DNA of 64,000 bases from assembly GCA_030998225.1 (NCBI GenBank), contig JAPYXD010000680.1:1922001-1986000 (forward strand), read 5' to 3'. How positions within the stretch are numbered: position 1 is the stretch's first letter; the number at the start of each line of letters is the position of its first letter. This stretch comes from Diplolepis rosae (Eukaryota; Arthropoda; Insecta; Hymenoptera; Diplolepididae). The notes beneath the pieces were generated by a model that saw nothing but the letters and a program-made list of their open reading frames with translations, was not told where the DNA came from and ran no database searches. Below, piece after piece: positions 11,201-23,200 of this stretch. The translations under genes were made by a program, and so were the position numbers.

Positions 11201-14200
11201 CAAATTAAAACGAACTAAAAAATTCTATTCTTCGCGTTTTCAGGACTAGAAACTGCATTATGGGATTGGTGTACTTTAAACACAATACTTTTGAAAAAAT
11301 ATTTTAAGCCGGAAATTTCCACGATCAATAAAGGTAATACGAGCGAGTCCAGTATTGTATTAATTCGTAAATGTTATTTTTCGCATTTTCACGATAAAAA
11401 ATCGTCTTGCTGTACTGTCTTAATATAATTCAAGCTAACACGAGCAAGTCCAGTATTGTATTAATCCGTAAATTTTATTTTCGCATTTTACGATTAGAAA
11501 TCGTTTTGCGGTACTGTCTTATTATAAACATAATACTTCCAAAAGTATTGGCAACAACGTCTTTTACGCGTATGTCATACATGTCAGTTTAAAATAATTT
11601 AAAGAATTATATTCTCTGCAATTCCAGGATTAGTACCTGTATTATAAAATATTAAATATTATAAAATATATAAGAGTGAGTCTGGTATTCTTCGTGTTTC
11701 CAGGGTTGGAGGTCGTTTTGCTGTACTGTCTCAATATAAATACAATACCTCCAAAAGTACTGGCAACAACGGTTTTTACGATTATGGCATATATGGCAAA
11801 TCAAAAAGAACTAAAAAATTCTATTCTTCGCGTTTTCAGTATTAAAAGTCGTATTGCGGTACTGTCTCAATATAAATACAGTGATTCCTAAAGTACTGGC
11901 AACAACGTTTTTTTACGAGTATATCGTACATGACAATTTGAAATTACGGGGTTGCTTTTTATTATAAATACAATACCTCCAAAAGTATTGACAACAACGT
12001 TTTCACTCTTATACCATACATGTCAATTTAAAACAACTAAAAAATCCTAAAAACTAAAAATTTCAGGATTATTAGCTGCATTACGGGGTTGTTTTTTACT
12101 ATAAATATAATACTTCCGAAAAAGTATTGGAAATTTTACTATTATATTAATTCATAAATATATGAGTGAGTTCAGTATTATATTAATTCATAAAAGCTAT
12201 TCTTCGCGTTTTGAGGATTAGGAGTCGTATTACGGTACTGTCTCGAAAGAAATACAATATCTCCAAAAGTACTGGCAACAGCGTTTTTTACGAATATATA
12301 TTACGGAATTGCTTTTACTATAAATAGAATACTTTCGAAAAAGTATTGGTAACAACGTTTTTTCACACGTATATCATACATGTCAATTCAAAATAACTAA
12401 AAAATTCAATACCGTTCTTTTCTATCAAAAAATGTTCTCACTCGCAATCATTTTCAACGGCTGTACTAAAATATGTCCAAGGGAGTGTTTCTGTACCGAT
12501 TTGAGTAACTTGTCTGACGAATTCCTTCGAACATATGGTCTGGGGTTTGTTTTCCTCGAACGCTCGAGCACATAGAAATCTCGAGTGCCCGGGACATTGA
12601 AAAGATTTTTGAATGTGCATACTCTTTGGGGTTGAAACCTAACTCTTCATAGAAGTTTTCTCCTATACAGAAAACTGTCAATAGTTTCTAAATCATTTTT
12701 CTCTCTGTCTTGAAACGGAGTGGAAGACTAGCAAACGGTCTGTCGACTCCGTGCCCGAAAAGAGAAGAAGATAAAAGTTTTTTCCCCAAATTCAAATTTA
12801 CCGGTTTTCAACTCACCCTTAACTTCTCGGTTTCGTGCGTGTGTGTGTTGTGCTGTGCGTTCTTCATCGAGGGCTCACGATTGGATTTATATTCTGTGCT
12901 TTTCTTTGGAATTAATTGTGGTTGTGTGCCTTTGAGGTGGTACGTTCCGCAATTCACATCTTCCACGAGTCTGACAGGAGAGGACTTCTGTATGAGGACG
13001 GTACTGGAAGGTCTATTCGCATGCTCTAATTCTACTTTTATAAATAAATTTATTATAAGAAAAAAACAAAACAAAAAAAAAATAATTATTAAGTTGCATG
13101 AGTTTTGCTTGTTTAATTTATAATTATTATTTTTAATGCAACTTAAAATTGTTGGCACTGAAGAGGGCCCCCATTTGTGGCCGAAACGTTTGCCTTTACA
13201 AATTTCTATGGTTATTACATAGAAAATTACTTAAAAATCTGACCTCATGCCAAACTAATTATCTCAGAATTATACTGGTAATCCTAAACGTCATATTGCT
13301 CTGCGAAGGATACAAGTTCGTTGATAAGACAATACGATGTATAGAGATTTCTTAATCCCTAATCAGTCAATTTTTTCTTCACCCACTCGTCCATCGCTGT
13401 TGTGAATTTTCGCGTGTGATAAAACAATACGCAATACGCAAAAATGATCTTTCAAACAATAAAAAAATGATTCAAAGAATTTGACAAACGCTTCGCAAAA
13501 ACGCCTCAAACAAATGACACTTATTTCTCATTTCAAGGTTAGAATCGCGTGCATGCGAAGCAATGTATAGGTCGCGCGGCAAACCAGTATAGTTGTCTCA
13601 CCTGTACCGCATGGGTCTAAACACTATATACTGGTATAGGTCGAACAGCTGTACTTCTATTGTTGTACCAAAGAAATTATAATGGTACGATGGCAAAATA
13701 CGCATTTCGGTGCGTCACGCATTCATTTTAGCTACAATACCAATATCGTATAGTCACAACAGGTATTTTGCTGAACTGAAATGCTGTATAGTTTTCTCAA
13801 CTATACTTTTTTTTCCGTGTATTCAAAATATAAGAATTGTCTTCCGGTAGTTTGAGTTATTGTTTCTTGTAATTCTAATTGTATTATTAATTTTATCATT
13901 GCTAGTAGTATAAATTTCAGTAAAATATTATCAATGAACCTTGGAGATTGATCGAAATTTTACTTTTTACACTACGAAACATTTTAAATTGAATATTTGT
14001 TATGTTTTGATAGGATGGGGCCAGCAGGACGCCGGTTGAATTCTCTAAAAACAAGTTCCTTGTTCTTATTACAGATGTACGTTCACCTGACGTAAGTGTA
14101 GTATGCAAGAACATACAACATTGTGCATATAAAGAATCTTGTAATACATAAACTTTAAATTTGAATCAGGGAGCAATGGTTCACTAAATGGAATCAGTAA

Positions 14201-17200
14201 AAAATATGACTAACAATCAGTTAAATTTCGTCATGCATTTTTTATCTTTATCAACCTAGGGAAACACTATTTTATAGCTGAGAAAATAATCCGTTATACT
14301 AACTTTTGTCTGACCCATTACTGAAATATAAATACAAATCGGTAAAAAAAGTTATCAATTGAAACCCATTCAAAACTATTGAACTATTGAAAAAGTATTA
14401 CATTTTTTCCTCACCGTTGTGCACAAATTTGAAAACTAATTCCTTACAACAGTTCGGAATACACTGTAAAAAATATCGGTAAATTTTCCTACTATGTATT
14501 AGAAAATTTTTCCTAAACCCTTAGGTAGTATAGATTTTCCTTCAGAAAGCGGAAATATTTTATAGATTTGAGGGAAATTGGCCGAATTTTCGGAATTATT
14601 TCCGAACTATTAGGAAATAGATCAAGAAGGTGAGAACATTTCACAAATCTCCTAAATTTTAGAAAATTTTTCCCATGAAAAGCGGAAATTATTCCACAAA
14701 AACGAAAATTTGTTCACTTTTTTTGAATCGTTTCCACTTAAATTATGAAATAAATATATATTTCCTAATAAACTGGATATTTCTGCGATCAAACAGTAGG
14801 AACTATTTCCAGTTCAGTGTTGGAGATATTTCCGACTTTATCTTTGGAAAAATTTACGACCCATTTGTATTTTAAGCTGTTCGATTATTTTCGGTTAAAT
14901 TTCCTAAAATTTTTTTACAGTGTACGTATTTAAAATTAATCGAAAAACTCATTAGTGAGTATGAGGCATGTTATTTTTTTTAAATTTACCAATGGTTCGG
15001 TCATAATATTCCCAAAGAGCTACATAAAAAGTGATGTAAGAAATATAACTCTCACCTTCAAAATAACCTTAAAAGCGAAAAACATTCACTTTTTATATTT
15101 TTTGAGTAAAATGAAATGATTAAATTTTAATATTAGAGCTTTTATTCAGTACTCTTAAAGAGGATAAAATTAGGTTTTTCTCAAAAAAGTCATTTTTTTG
15201 ATCATATAAAAAATATTGCCGGTCTTAAATAAAATCTTCAGGTTTTACCTGGATTTTTGCCGGCCAAACGAAATTTCCGAGGTTTTCCCAGTTTTTACCG
15301 ATTTCCCGGTCTACTAGACACCCTGATATAGTTTTTCGAAGAATGAATTAATATTATTCTTGAATTACCGTTATAATCTTTTTTAGTTATAAGGATGATA
15401 ATAGATAACTACTGTAAATATTTCAGTATCCTGGTTCCAGTTTTTTAGTAAAGAACGAGAACATTGTAGCAGTAAGTAATGCATATGACAAAGATAAGCG
15501 TAACTTTTTGCTAGTTTATGTCAAATCATCTCGAAAAATTGACAAGATGTTCCAACACGTAGCAGAACTTCAGAAAACGGGTAAGTTTGATTTCAATCCA
15601 TTTTTAATTTTTATTTTTACGAACTTCTTTTCTGTATCAATGTTAAATCTGCATGAAAATTTCTTTAAGATTCATTCACGTAGATTTTTCTCCTAAATGA
15701 CATTACAGTTTCTTTATGACTGAAAAATGAGATGTTATTTGTTTTCATTGTGCGTCTTCAAAATAAAGTTTCAACTAGGATAAGATTTTCAATGTATGCA
15801 AGAAAGATACGGGAAGCAGTTTTTAAAATAAAAATTTCACATCAAAATATTTGATTAACTTTGTAACTTAACAAAAACAATAAATACAGGTTTTTGTAGA
15901 TTTTTCTCGATTAGAAATTTTCTAGAATAACTTTGCAAAACCAAGGTTTACTAAGTTTTTTCAGGACAAAAATTATACTTTACCCTTCAAAAAAGAAAGA
16001 TTCTTCTCTGAAACAGTCGTTTTTTCCTTAGTGAATAATTTTTAAAAAAATCAACATTTTACTAGAAACTTTTATTGCAAACGGGCGATAAAAAATGAAC
16101 CAAAAATCCTTATGTTCCGTGTGACTCCAGAAATGATGGTCAACAAATAATAAAAGGCCTGACCCAAATTGTCTAAAAAAATATTTATGTAATTATGTTA
16201 AGCAATAGATGTCAATACCATTTGATTTCACTTGAAAATTTTGCAAAATTCTATTCCGTACACATTCATGGAAAAGAAATAAGTTAAATCGTAATCCTTA
16301 GTGCTGTAACTTAGCTTCAGGGTCCACAAATAGTAAAATTAAAAATTGTATATTTCCAAATGTTTCGAATCTGATAGGATTTTCAGTCAGTATTGTTATT
16401 CCAAAGAATTTTCTACCTCGAAAAGTATTGTTCACATAAGTAATATTTGAGGTACTTTCCTACTTGTAATTAAAGGAAACAATATTCAAATCCTAATATT
16501 CATGACGCACACTATTATCTTTAACCCAGAAGCATTTGGCTTTTGCTTGAATAGCAAGGATTTTTAGCTTAAGGGAGTTACTCACCTACCCGGCTAGTCA
16601 AAACAGGGTTAAACACGCAGGTTTACTACAGTAGTACTTGATCTGGCAACGTCGCATCTTGTTTGTTCGTGTGCGCACAGGTGTACAGTCGCACATATGG
16701 TCACGTCTGTACCTAAGAAATGTCTCTCGGACATTAAATTATACAATGAATTAAAAAGCTGCACATCCGTCCAAATGAGGGAAAAAATGACTGCCTCTGA
16801 CATCACGGTAGCTATGGTTATCGATGCATACAAAGAACATGGTTTTGATGGATTATCTCGTTTGTTTGGTGCTGATAAAAGCGGGAAAATTCGTGTGACA
16901 AATAATAAGAAGGTTAAAAATCAAATCTGTGATTATGTGGAAACAAAATACACATTTACTTTAGTTTAGTTGGTATATATTTATTGTATATGTATTAAAT
17001 ATTCTAAATAATAATTAAGGATCGATTGTGATGATAATAGATATGTATTGAAAAATTGTTAAATCGATTCAAGACTGAAAATAAGACAAATTTAGTATGT
17101 CATTGAGAAAGATTTTACGTACTACGTATTATGATATGCATGTAAATAAAGTTGTTTGTATGTACTTAATTCGTTTATTTATCATACGAATAATTAATAT

Positions 17201-20200
17201 GTTATATTTCATTTATTAAAAACATAATTTTCATAACAAATTTTAATCACTAGTTGGTACGAGCTGCTAAACAGATATAACGAATACATTTCAAATTTCG
17301 CGCACATAACCTACGAATGCGACGTTGTCACATACCTAACCAATGAGGAAAATCACAGCAAATTCCAATCTTCATCGTATTTTTTATTACTTTTAGAACC
17401 CACCTTTGAATGTTATTAAAGTTAATAACTATTCCTGAACATATCTTATTTTTCTACTGTTCAAATCCCGTTATGATCTGTTCGTCAGTTGAAAAGATAT
17501 CAATGATAATACACGATAAACTCCGCGATTTCTCATAAGAGCCCATGTTGAATCAACTAGAGAGGCGCAAAGAAGAAATATGAATATCTCACCAAAAAAC
17601 TCACCTCAGACCTTGAAATTTCGTACGGACAATTTTTTAATTATATTCTAACACTCTGCAAAGTTTAAGATTTTTCTGTTCGTCAATTCTTCATCCTGAG
17701 TAACTCTCTTAAATTACATGGGCCCGGTCCACGATCTTACATGAGACGTATGATGCGTTTCATTCTCATAACGCTCGAACGACCATACCTCTTGGGTATG
17801 GGAGAATCGAACGTTTGCTCGTATTTTCTCTCATTGTACGCGCTTTTTCCAAGTGATAACTAAGTGGGCGTGGTCTAAATGTCAAAACGCTCGATCTCCT
17901 ATACCGAAATGATATGGTCTCTCTAGCGTTTGAGCTACTAACAGCGCTATGATTCTGTTGCATGTAGTCCTCACTATCAAATCATGTCGTACATGCATTA
18001 AAAGCACGTAATGAGTGCATATTCATACTAATGTAGTATGATTCTTTATTTTACTCAAAGAGCATCATTTTCATGCACCGAAAGTTCGACTTTGTGCGAA
18101 CTTCAAAAGTAGGAGTCAGTACCACACTCTAAAAACAGAATATTGACTGTCAAATGATTCCTTTCACTATCAAAGGATTTTCTATTCAAAATTGTCATGG
18201 GATGAAATCCTTTAGCAGTTAAAGGATTTTCGTTTCAAATGATGTCCTTTTACTGTCAAAGTATTTCCTCTGATCTGGAAATGAAATCCTTTGTCGCCCA
18301 AAGGAAATATAATTTCAAGGATAAGAGAAGAACAATTGTGTAATATAACCTGATAAGAAATGTACACAAGCCCAACTTTGACAAATGCGAATATTAAAAC
18401 GATTATTTTCAATACTATAATAAAAACCTGTCTTGGATTTCCACTTAAAGAAATTTAAAGATACAACTTTGATGAAAACCATAATATTCATTGAAATTTA
18501 AGCACGCTTGAAAAGAAATCGTTTATCGGTAAAACTATTTTTGTTTTGTATGTTACAGATGAGTTTTTTAACAACAAAAAAACAATTCCGTTGATAGACA
18601 AAAGAAATCTGCTTAATTTTAAAGGATGCATTCTGAAAGGAACGCAATTTCGCTATCAATAGATTTTTTTAAAGAGCATACACTAAAAGCATGGATTTTT
18701 TTCTCTGTTAAGAATAACGTAGTCGCTATAACCAGAGAAGCAAACTTCACACTCGTTCAATCCGTTGTGTTCTGTTTCGAGAATGCGCTATGAAAAATAG
18801 TATACATTACTCGAAACACAACACAGCGAGAGCATTTCGTGTGATTGCAGCCCTCGCTTCACTCGGACAGCAATCTTTACACTCATTGCAATCGCTCTGT
18901 TTCGCCCCTTGTAATGTAATATACTATTTCGTAGCAACTCTTTTGAGAAATTGATATGATGTAACTGTAGAGCGAGTCGAAACTATGATTTTCATCCCTA
19001 CTTTTAAAGTATAAACCCGCTTTACAGATACCGAAAATCAGATTTTCAAAAGAGCTGCTATAAAAAATACAATGTTCCAATTAGTGATCTTATGCATTTC
19101 ATTTTACATAACCTTATAAATGATGCTTATACATATAGTGACTGTGACTACATTACTTAGTCGCGGCGACCACTTTTAATACACTGAAGGGTCAATCATT
19201 GCTTTAATTTAACCACAAAAAGTAGTTAAGGATATTTTCGACTAGATATATCACGTCACTATACACAGGATTTTTTCTTAGTGTTGAAGAGGTGTTGACA
19301 AATTCTCTAGATATTTAGTAGGCGGCTCAGAACATACATATGCAAGAAAACATATTTTTAATGCCTCAAGAAAGAGAGAAATGAATTTATGATCATGAGG
19401 TGTTTCGATTTTTAACCCCTTTTTGGGAGGGAGTCACTTACATTTCAAAAAATCGGAATTTAAAAAAAATTTGCTCCCTTTTATAAGGGTAGAAAAAAAT
19501 GTGACTTTATGGAGCAATTCTGAGGTCAGATTCAGTTTCAGCGACCCCGAAGATATAAAAATGCGTTGGTTTAGACTCTGGAACATGAATTTTTTTTTTT
19601 TTGTATGGCTGTGTAATAATTCGTCGTTGGAATTAGTATCAAGTTTCGGTTTTAGATTACAAATAATGTTACAAAATACTTTCAGTGATTCTAAATTAAA
19701 AAAAAAATCGATAGTCCAAATTTTACAATATTTCTATTACTATGGTACAACGTGTGTGGATTTTTATACTATTCTTTGATTTCAACCCAGTTTGTATACA
19801 TTCTGGGTTTCTTGGAATCGAATAATAGTTTTAACTATGCAATGGTATTGCCTGTCCGTCAATTGGCTAGTTAAAAAATAAAATTGAAGCAGACAATCTC
19901 TATCTCATTTCAAAATTGATCAATTAATTGAATTCAGATACAAGCCCATACCCTGATGCCGTTGTTTTCTTCTGGAGTCTGGACGAAGAACAAGCACCAA
20001 AAGAACTGTTATATGTTGGGGCCTTAATTAGACAAAATTGGATCCTTATTCCTTATAAATTTTTTAAAACCTTGGAGGAATATAAAAACTATGCCATTTA
20101 CACTGGACGCAAGTTCAACAAAGATAACGTCAATGATAAGGAACCCAACAATTTTATAAAATTTGAAATTGTAGACCAAAAATTTATTACAGCAAATAAC

Positions 20201-23200
20201 AGATTCATAATTTTAGTCGTAAGTATTTCTGCATAACACTAAAGAGTATAAAATGAAATTGCTTATATTTTTAAAAATTATCGAATGCTTGGAATGTAAA
20301 AAATTTAATTTTTCTTTAGATGCAACCCGGTATTAGGCTACCAACGCCTTATACAGTGAGCATCCGGGATGAAAATCCTGGCAAAATATGCTATAGTGGA
20401 GATATTATAGTACGGACAACAATGGTAAAAATATATGAATAATTAAATTACTGTTGCATTATTGCCTGAAGGTCTGCCAGTAGTTGATCAACGCTTTTCT
20501 AGTACTGTCTTGTAAAGTACTTGTTTCACTTCTTACAATTAATACTACACGGAGAAAAATGAAGTGTCAAACTTTGAGTGTCAAAATTTAGGTATGTCAG
20601 TTTCATATTGCAGATAGTACCACGCACTATCTATCATTTTTTCTTGATAGTCAGGGAGACCATAATTTTATAGTCTGTTTGAATATCGACAGAATGTCAG
20701 GTTTACATTCTGAAATAGTTAACCTGTCAACACTTACACTCCGAGATAATCGAGCTAATGCTCCTGAGATACTCAGGTTTACATTCCAGGATTCTCATAC
20801 ACTCTGGGAAAGTCAAGCTGAACATCTAGTTTTTACACTTCACAAGATAGTACTTTACACGATGTAGAATGTTAACCCATAGTTAAAACTCCAATATAAT
20901 CAGTTTGACACTCCAGATGTTCAAGTTGACAGTTCATTTTTTTCCGTGCAGAAGTGAAAATAAGTTTTTTTGCATTAAATTTGCTATCATCGTAACTTGC
21001 TAGGGGAAGCTCGTTTCACTTGAAAAGTTGTTTTACTGTATAGTCAATAATCCTGATTCTGTGAAAGATAAATGTACATTAAAGAAATTCACTGCGAACA
21101 CGGGAGCGAGTTGTCCCTCAACCCTTTGATGTACGGTGAGATATTTCATCCACTTGAAATTTCTTGTAACTACATATCTCATAATCTAATAATTCAAACT
21201 GTAGGGTCCAATATTGTGAACTGAAACCATAAAACATTTACTAATTGGCTATGAACTCAGTATATTGAGGGTTTTCGGGTCACCGAATACGAGTCTGAAG
21301 ACAAAATATAAATAGTCGAAATGTTAGAAGCCTAGTATGAAAAAAAATTATTTAAGGAGCCCCAAGCAGAAATTAACAATCGGACCAACGTCGATCCAAC
21401 GCTGGATACCAACTTCCGACGGTCGGCGGACAGTGGAAATAATAACGATGTACTGCCTTGGTACAACACTCGTTTCCAACGTTCTACCAGTACTGGTGAC
21501 CAACATATTCTATTAGTGTCGAATCGAATATGTACAGAAACTGGTATGTTACAGCGTTAATTATCAGAGTCGATTACACAGCGTGGACCTTGCAAATTTA
21601 CTGTCAGAAAATTACTTTTATCACAGTCGGAAGAAGGTTGGCCCTGCTGTACATCCTACCTTGTACAAACGCTGGTATTTTACAGTCGACTACCAGGGCT
21701 GAATAGATGGATAGACCTGGGATAGACCTTGTACATCCGCTACCGGAAAAGTAAATCCACAGTCAGAATAAGGTTGGGACAATTGTTTCTCAACATAGTA
21801 CCAACGTTGGTAAACAACAGTCTATTTCCTACGTTGGACCAACATTTAACCGATCGTCATATTCGGCAGAGTGTCATCATTTCTGCTTGAGTCTTAACGT
21901 CGAAATATAACATTTCTACACCTACTTTCTGAATGAAGGTTCGAAAGTTAGTTGCAACTGCTCTTTAGTTATTCATTTCAACTCATATATTACAATAGAC
22001 TATTTACTACACGACAGTAATTCTCTCATTGGCGGTACTAGATCAACTACGAGGCATCAGGAAAAAAGCAGTAGTAGGCTAGTACAGTGTTGTTAACAAA
22101 CTTCAGAACTTTTGTCAAAATTTTGATCCTATGAATTATAAAAAATTAAAAACTATATATTTTATATGTCTCGATAGCACGGTGCCAAGCCAAAGAAGAG
22201 TTCTTTGAACTATTTGGAGGGAAATATTGTACTGAAATTCGATAATGGCGATGCTGACATAAAAGATGTAAGTACATGGAATTACAATATTATGCAAATA
22301 TGAAAAAGCTTGAAGTCCAGATGTACTCAGAAAAAATTCGTTCATGAATAAGTCCCGAATTGTGTTCTTAAGTCCTAGGATACGAGAAAAATTCAAGCGT
22401 GTTCAAATAGGAATCTGATAAAATATGTTGTGAAGAGTTTAGAATAGTTAAGAAAATTTTCCAGAATTATGCAGTCATGAAATGTCCAGGGTTGCCACAA
22501 GTTTCAGTATCCTAATTTCCCTGACTTTTCAAGCTGATTTCCCTGACCAAAATCTATTGTAAGAGGACTCATGTCGGTGGAACTATGTTCCTATTATATA
22601 ATATTTGCGTGTTTTTCCCTGTTATTTTTCAACAGAGAGGATGTTAAATAAGAGAAGGTAAGATAAAAACAACGTATTTCTATTTATTTATTTTTTATCA
22701 AAACTTAAAAGGAAACGACCTGGTATGCCATAACTTGCATGTTGCTATCGAACATTAAACATAAAAAATGGCATCATAGGAAATTTATAACTTTTTGGTT
22801 ATATCAATCACAGCGGGGTCAACTTAAAGAGATCAATCTTACATATTAGTATTTTCATTGTTTAAACAATTTTCGCATGCTTGACCCCTCAGTGAAAAAA
22901 TATTTAACATCTTCCGATCTAATTGAGTCTCCACTTTTATTAAATATGCGCTAGTTACATTGTGACATAGCGCATATGAATATCAATATCTGTAGTTAAT
23001 TAACAAAATAAAAATTATAAAAATATTTATCTGAAACCTAACGTAATAAGCTAAAAAATGAAACAAACCCGAAATCGATTTAATTATTTCAACCGGAGAT
23101 AATGAATTTTAAGCACAAGAGACTTTAGCATTTTGTCCAATTTTATCAAAAGTTTAAATTAATATATCTCTCAAAAAAAATTTTCTTTCGAAAATCCTGA

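Larger units (their letters stand above)
10076..13819. mobile_element. TA-flanked composite element with CACTGAAAAAACAGTATAG ends
   Basis: Left end CACTGAAAAAACAGTATAG after TA at 10074-10075; right end is the rough inverse CTATACTTTTTTTTCCGTG before TA at 13820-13821. Gene II shows the empty site (CCTCTATTAAAAATAT near 41620), confirming a TA duplication. Inside are another MITE (10107-10977), a degenerate minisatellite (11060-12420) and a Penelope-like 3' end (12440-13280). A shorter, rearranged relative is at 33504-34825. Confidence 0.85.
9974..14013 (+). other. Gene I intron 3 (4,040 bp), almost entirely one nested insertion
   Basis: Apart from about 100 bases at the left and 190 at the right, this intron is the 3,744-bp insertion 10076-13819. 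Gene II has a 929-bp intron here with a different insertion. No exon-like sequence seen. Confidence 0.8.
15581..19937 (+). other. Gene I intron 5 (4,357 bp), between domain A and domain B
   Basis: The gene II counterpart is only 1,165 bp; bases from about 16100 to 19245 of gene I are extra. The extra part holds an intact small reading frame (16697-16969) between inverted CAACGTCGCAT words, and a CACTCT-ended repeat (18125-18680). The last 690 bases are conserved with gene II (about 44006-44685); a 118-codon open frame there (19423-19779) is broken in gene II and is not a gene. Confidence 0.7.

Noticed and set aside
12710..13123. 137-codon + strand open frame
   Set aside because: It lies in the Penelope-like 3' region; the homologous DNA at 32400-32830 does not preserve the protein.
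19423..19779. 118-codon + strand open frame in intron 5
   Set aside because: The paralogous gene II stretch (about 44175-44520) has indels that break the frame; the DNA is conserved only as intron.
22136..22396. Minus-strand open frames over exon 8 (also 46021-46281 and 47049-47309)
   Set aside because: They are complements of the spliced + strand exons, whose borders and phases are conserved.
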